From positions 1 through 6,375 of the forward strand of contig JAJPEA010000098.1 in NCBI GenBank assembly GCA_023252335.1: a DNA stretch of 6,375 bases, given 5' to 3'. Below the pieces are notes generated by a model, which had not been told where the DNA came from, made no database searches, and saw only the letters and a list, made by a program, of their open reading frames with translations. Shown here in pieces: positions 5,874-6,375 of the stretch; position 1 is the first letter of the stretch; every line of letters begins with the position of its first letter. The translations under genes and the position numbers were made by a program. Origin of the DNA: Nitrosotalea sp. Its GTDB lineage: Archaea; Thermoproteota; Nitrososphaeria; Nitrososphaerales; Nitrosopumilaceae.

Positions 5874-6375
5874 CTAATTCGCTTTTAGCTCAACTGCAAC
5901 ATCGTCCCAAAAGTCAGCACTTGATGCAGTCCACTTGCAGGTAACAGCTGCAGGAGATGGTACCGCTGTAGAGCTTGATGTTCCAGTTATTGCATTGGGT
6001 ATGTTGACATTCCACTCTTGTGTGCATGTTGGGGTGTCAAGGGTAGAGCCGCCATACATTGAGGGCAGGTCAAGTACCCAGTCATTTTCATACTTTGTAG
6101 TTATAGAGATGTGAGGACTGCTTGGAGAAGTATTATGATTCTTGGCTGCAGTGGCTATTGGGCTTGTCTGGTTTATGCCAGAGAATGAGTATGCACCGAC
6201 TACGGCCTGTGTTGTACCATTCATTGTTACAACTACATCTCCAGATCCGCTTGGATTATTGAGGTACCAGAGCTCTGCATCGTTGTTGTAAAATGACGAC
6301 ACCGCCCTTGTCAGAGACGCGCCGTTGAATGTGACTGATGCCACATTGTTGTTGTTTGCGCTGACACCGACCAAG
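5874..6375 (-). CDS. Extracellular surface or adhesin-like protein, C-terminal domain (5' end outside window)
   Basis: The minus-strand frame is open from the right edge to a TAG at 5876-5874, giving 166 residues counted from the codon at 6374-6372. The first codon there, TTG, is probably internal, because the domain lacks its first strand. The pattern VGVSANNNNVASVTFNG (2-18), LTRAVSS (21-27), ELWYLNNPSGSGDVVVT (34-50), VVGAYSFSGINQTSPI (58-73) and the ending DDVAVELK (157-164) recalls a beta-sandwich module that I recognise, from memory, from secreted and cell-surface proteins of bacteria and archaea. Composition is rich in Ser, Thr, Asn and Gly and poor in Lys/Arg, as expected outside the cell. 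C117 and C146 could form a disulfide, and N52, N68 and N81 lie in N-x-S/T sequons. No C-terminal membrane anchor is present; any signal peptide would be off-window. The role (attachment or envelope) is inferred. Confidence 0.7.
   Translation of the reverse strand, partial: LVGVSANNNNVASVTFNGASLTRAVSSFYNNDAELWYLNNPSGSGDVVVTMNGTTQAVVGAYSFSGINQTSPIATAAKNHNTSPSSPHISITTKYENDWVLDLPSMYGGSTLDTPTCTQEWNVNIPNAITGTSSSTAVPSPAAVTCKWTASSADFWDDVAVELKAN

Noticed and set aside
1..6375. CRISPR arrays, insertion sequences, att sites or a multi-gene defence cassette
   Set aside because: I saw no regularly spaced repeats, transposase or integrase motifs, or paired terminal repeats. The helicase alone, with no nuclease or effector beside it, is better read as a repair enzyme than as part of a defence system.

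Overview
The window looks like a piece of a marine-type thaumarchaeal (Nitrososphaerota, probably Nitrosopumilales) chromosome. The strongest sign is a complete eukaryote-like type IB DNA topoisomerase, which among Archaea is characteristic of Thaumarchaeota. Supporting signs are the A+T-rich composition (sampled stretches about 33-40% G+C in the core genes), archaeal TATA-like boxes about 24-27 nt upstream of start codons, no Shine-Dalgarno sites at those starts, and GTG starts. The genus cannot be fixed from sequence reading alone.

Layout. (1) 1-408, minus strand: the N-terminal 136 codons of a UbiE/MenG/COQ5-like SAM-dependent methyltransferase, running off the left edge. (2) 409-530: a divergent intergenic region with one TATA-like box for each direction. 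(3) 531-3041, plus: a large SF2 DEAH-box helicase with an N-terminal zinc ribbon and a C-terminal DUF1998/MZB cysteine cluster (MrfA/Hrq1-like DNA repair helicase group). (4) 3099-3923, plus: a classical short-chain dehydrogenase/reductase with its own TATA-like box. (5) 3924-4078: a T-tract, a perfect 7-bp inverted repeat and the topoisomerase promoter. (6) 4079-5665, plus: DNA topoisomerase IB with all catalytic residues. (7) 5666-5873: a convergent intergenic region with a hairpin followed by a T-tract. (8) 5874-6375, minus: the C-terminal end of an extracellular beta-rich surface or adhesin-like protein, running off the right edge.

How the genes relate. The helicase and topoisomerase IB both act on DNA topology or repair, but each gene seems to have its own promoter, so this looks like a run of single-gene transcription units rather than an operon. 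The methyltransferase fits respiratory (mena)quinone synthesis, and the SDR has no assignable substrate. I see no CRISPR array, insertion sequence, tRNA, rRNA or defence cassette, and nothing that convincingly makes a new multi-gene system. The points most worth checking are the topoisomerase drug-contact residues, the small promoter-hairpin-T-tract unit near 5757-5818, the double zinc-site helicase and the surface-protein module at the right edge.
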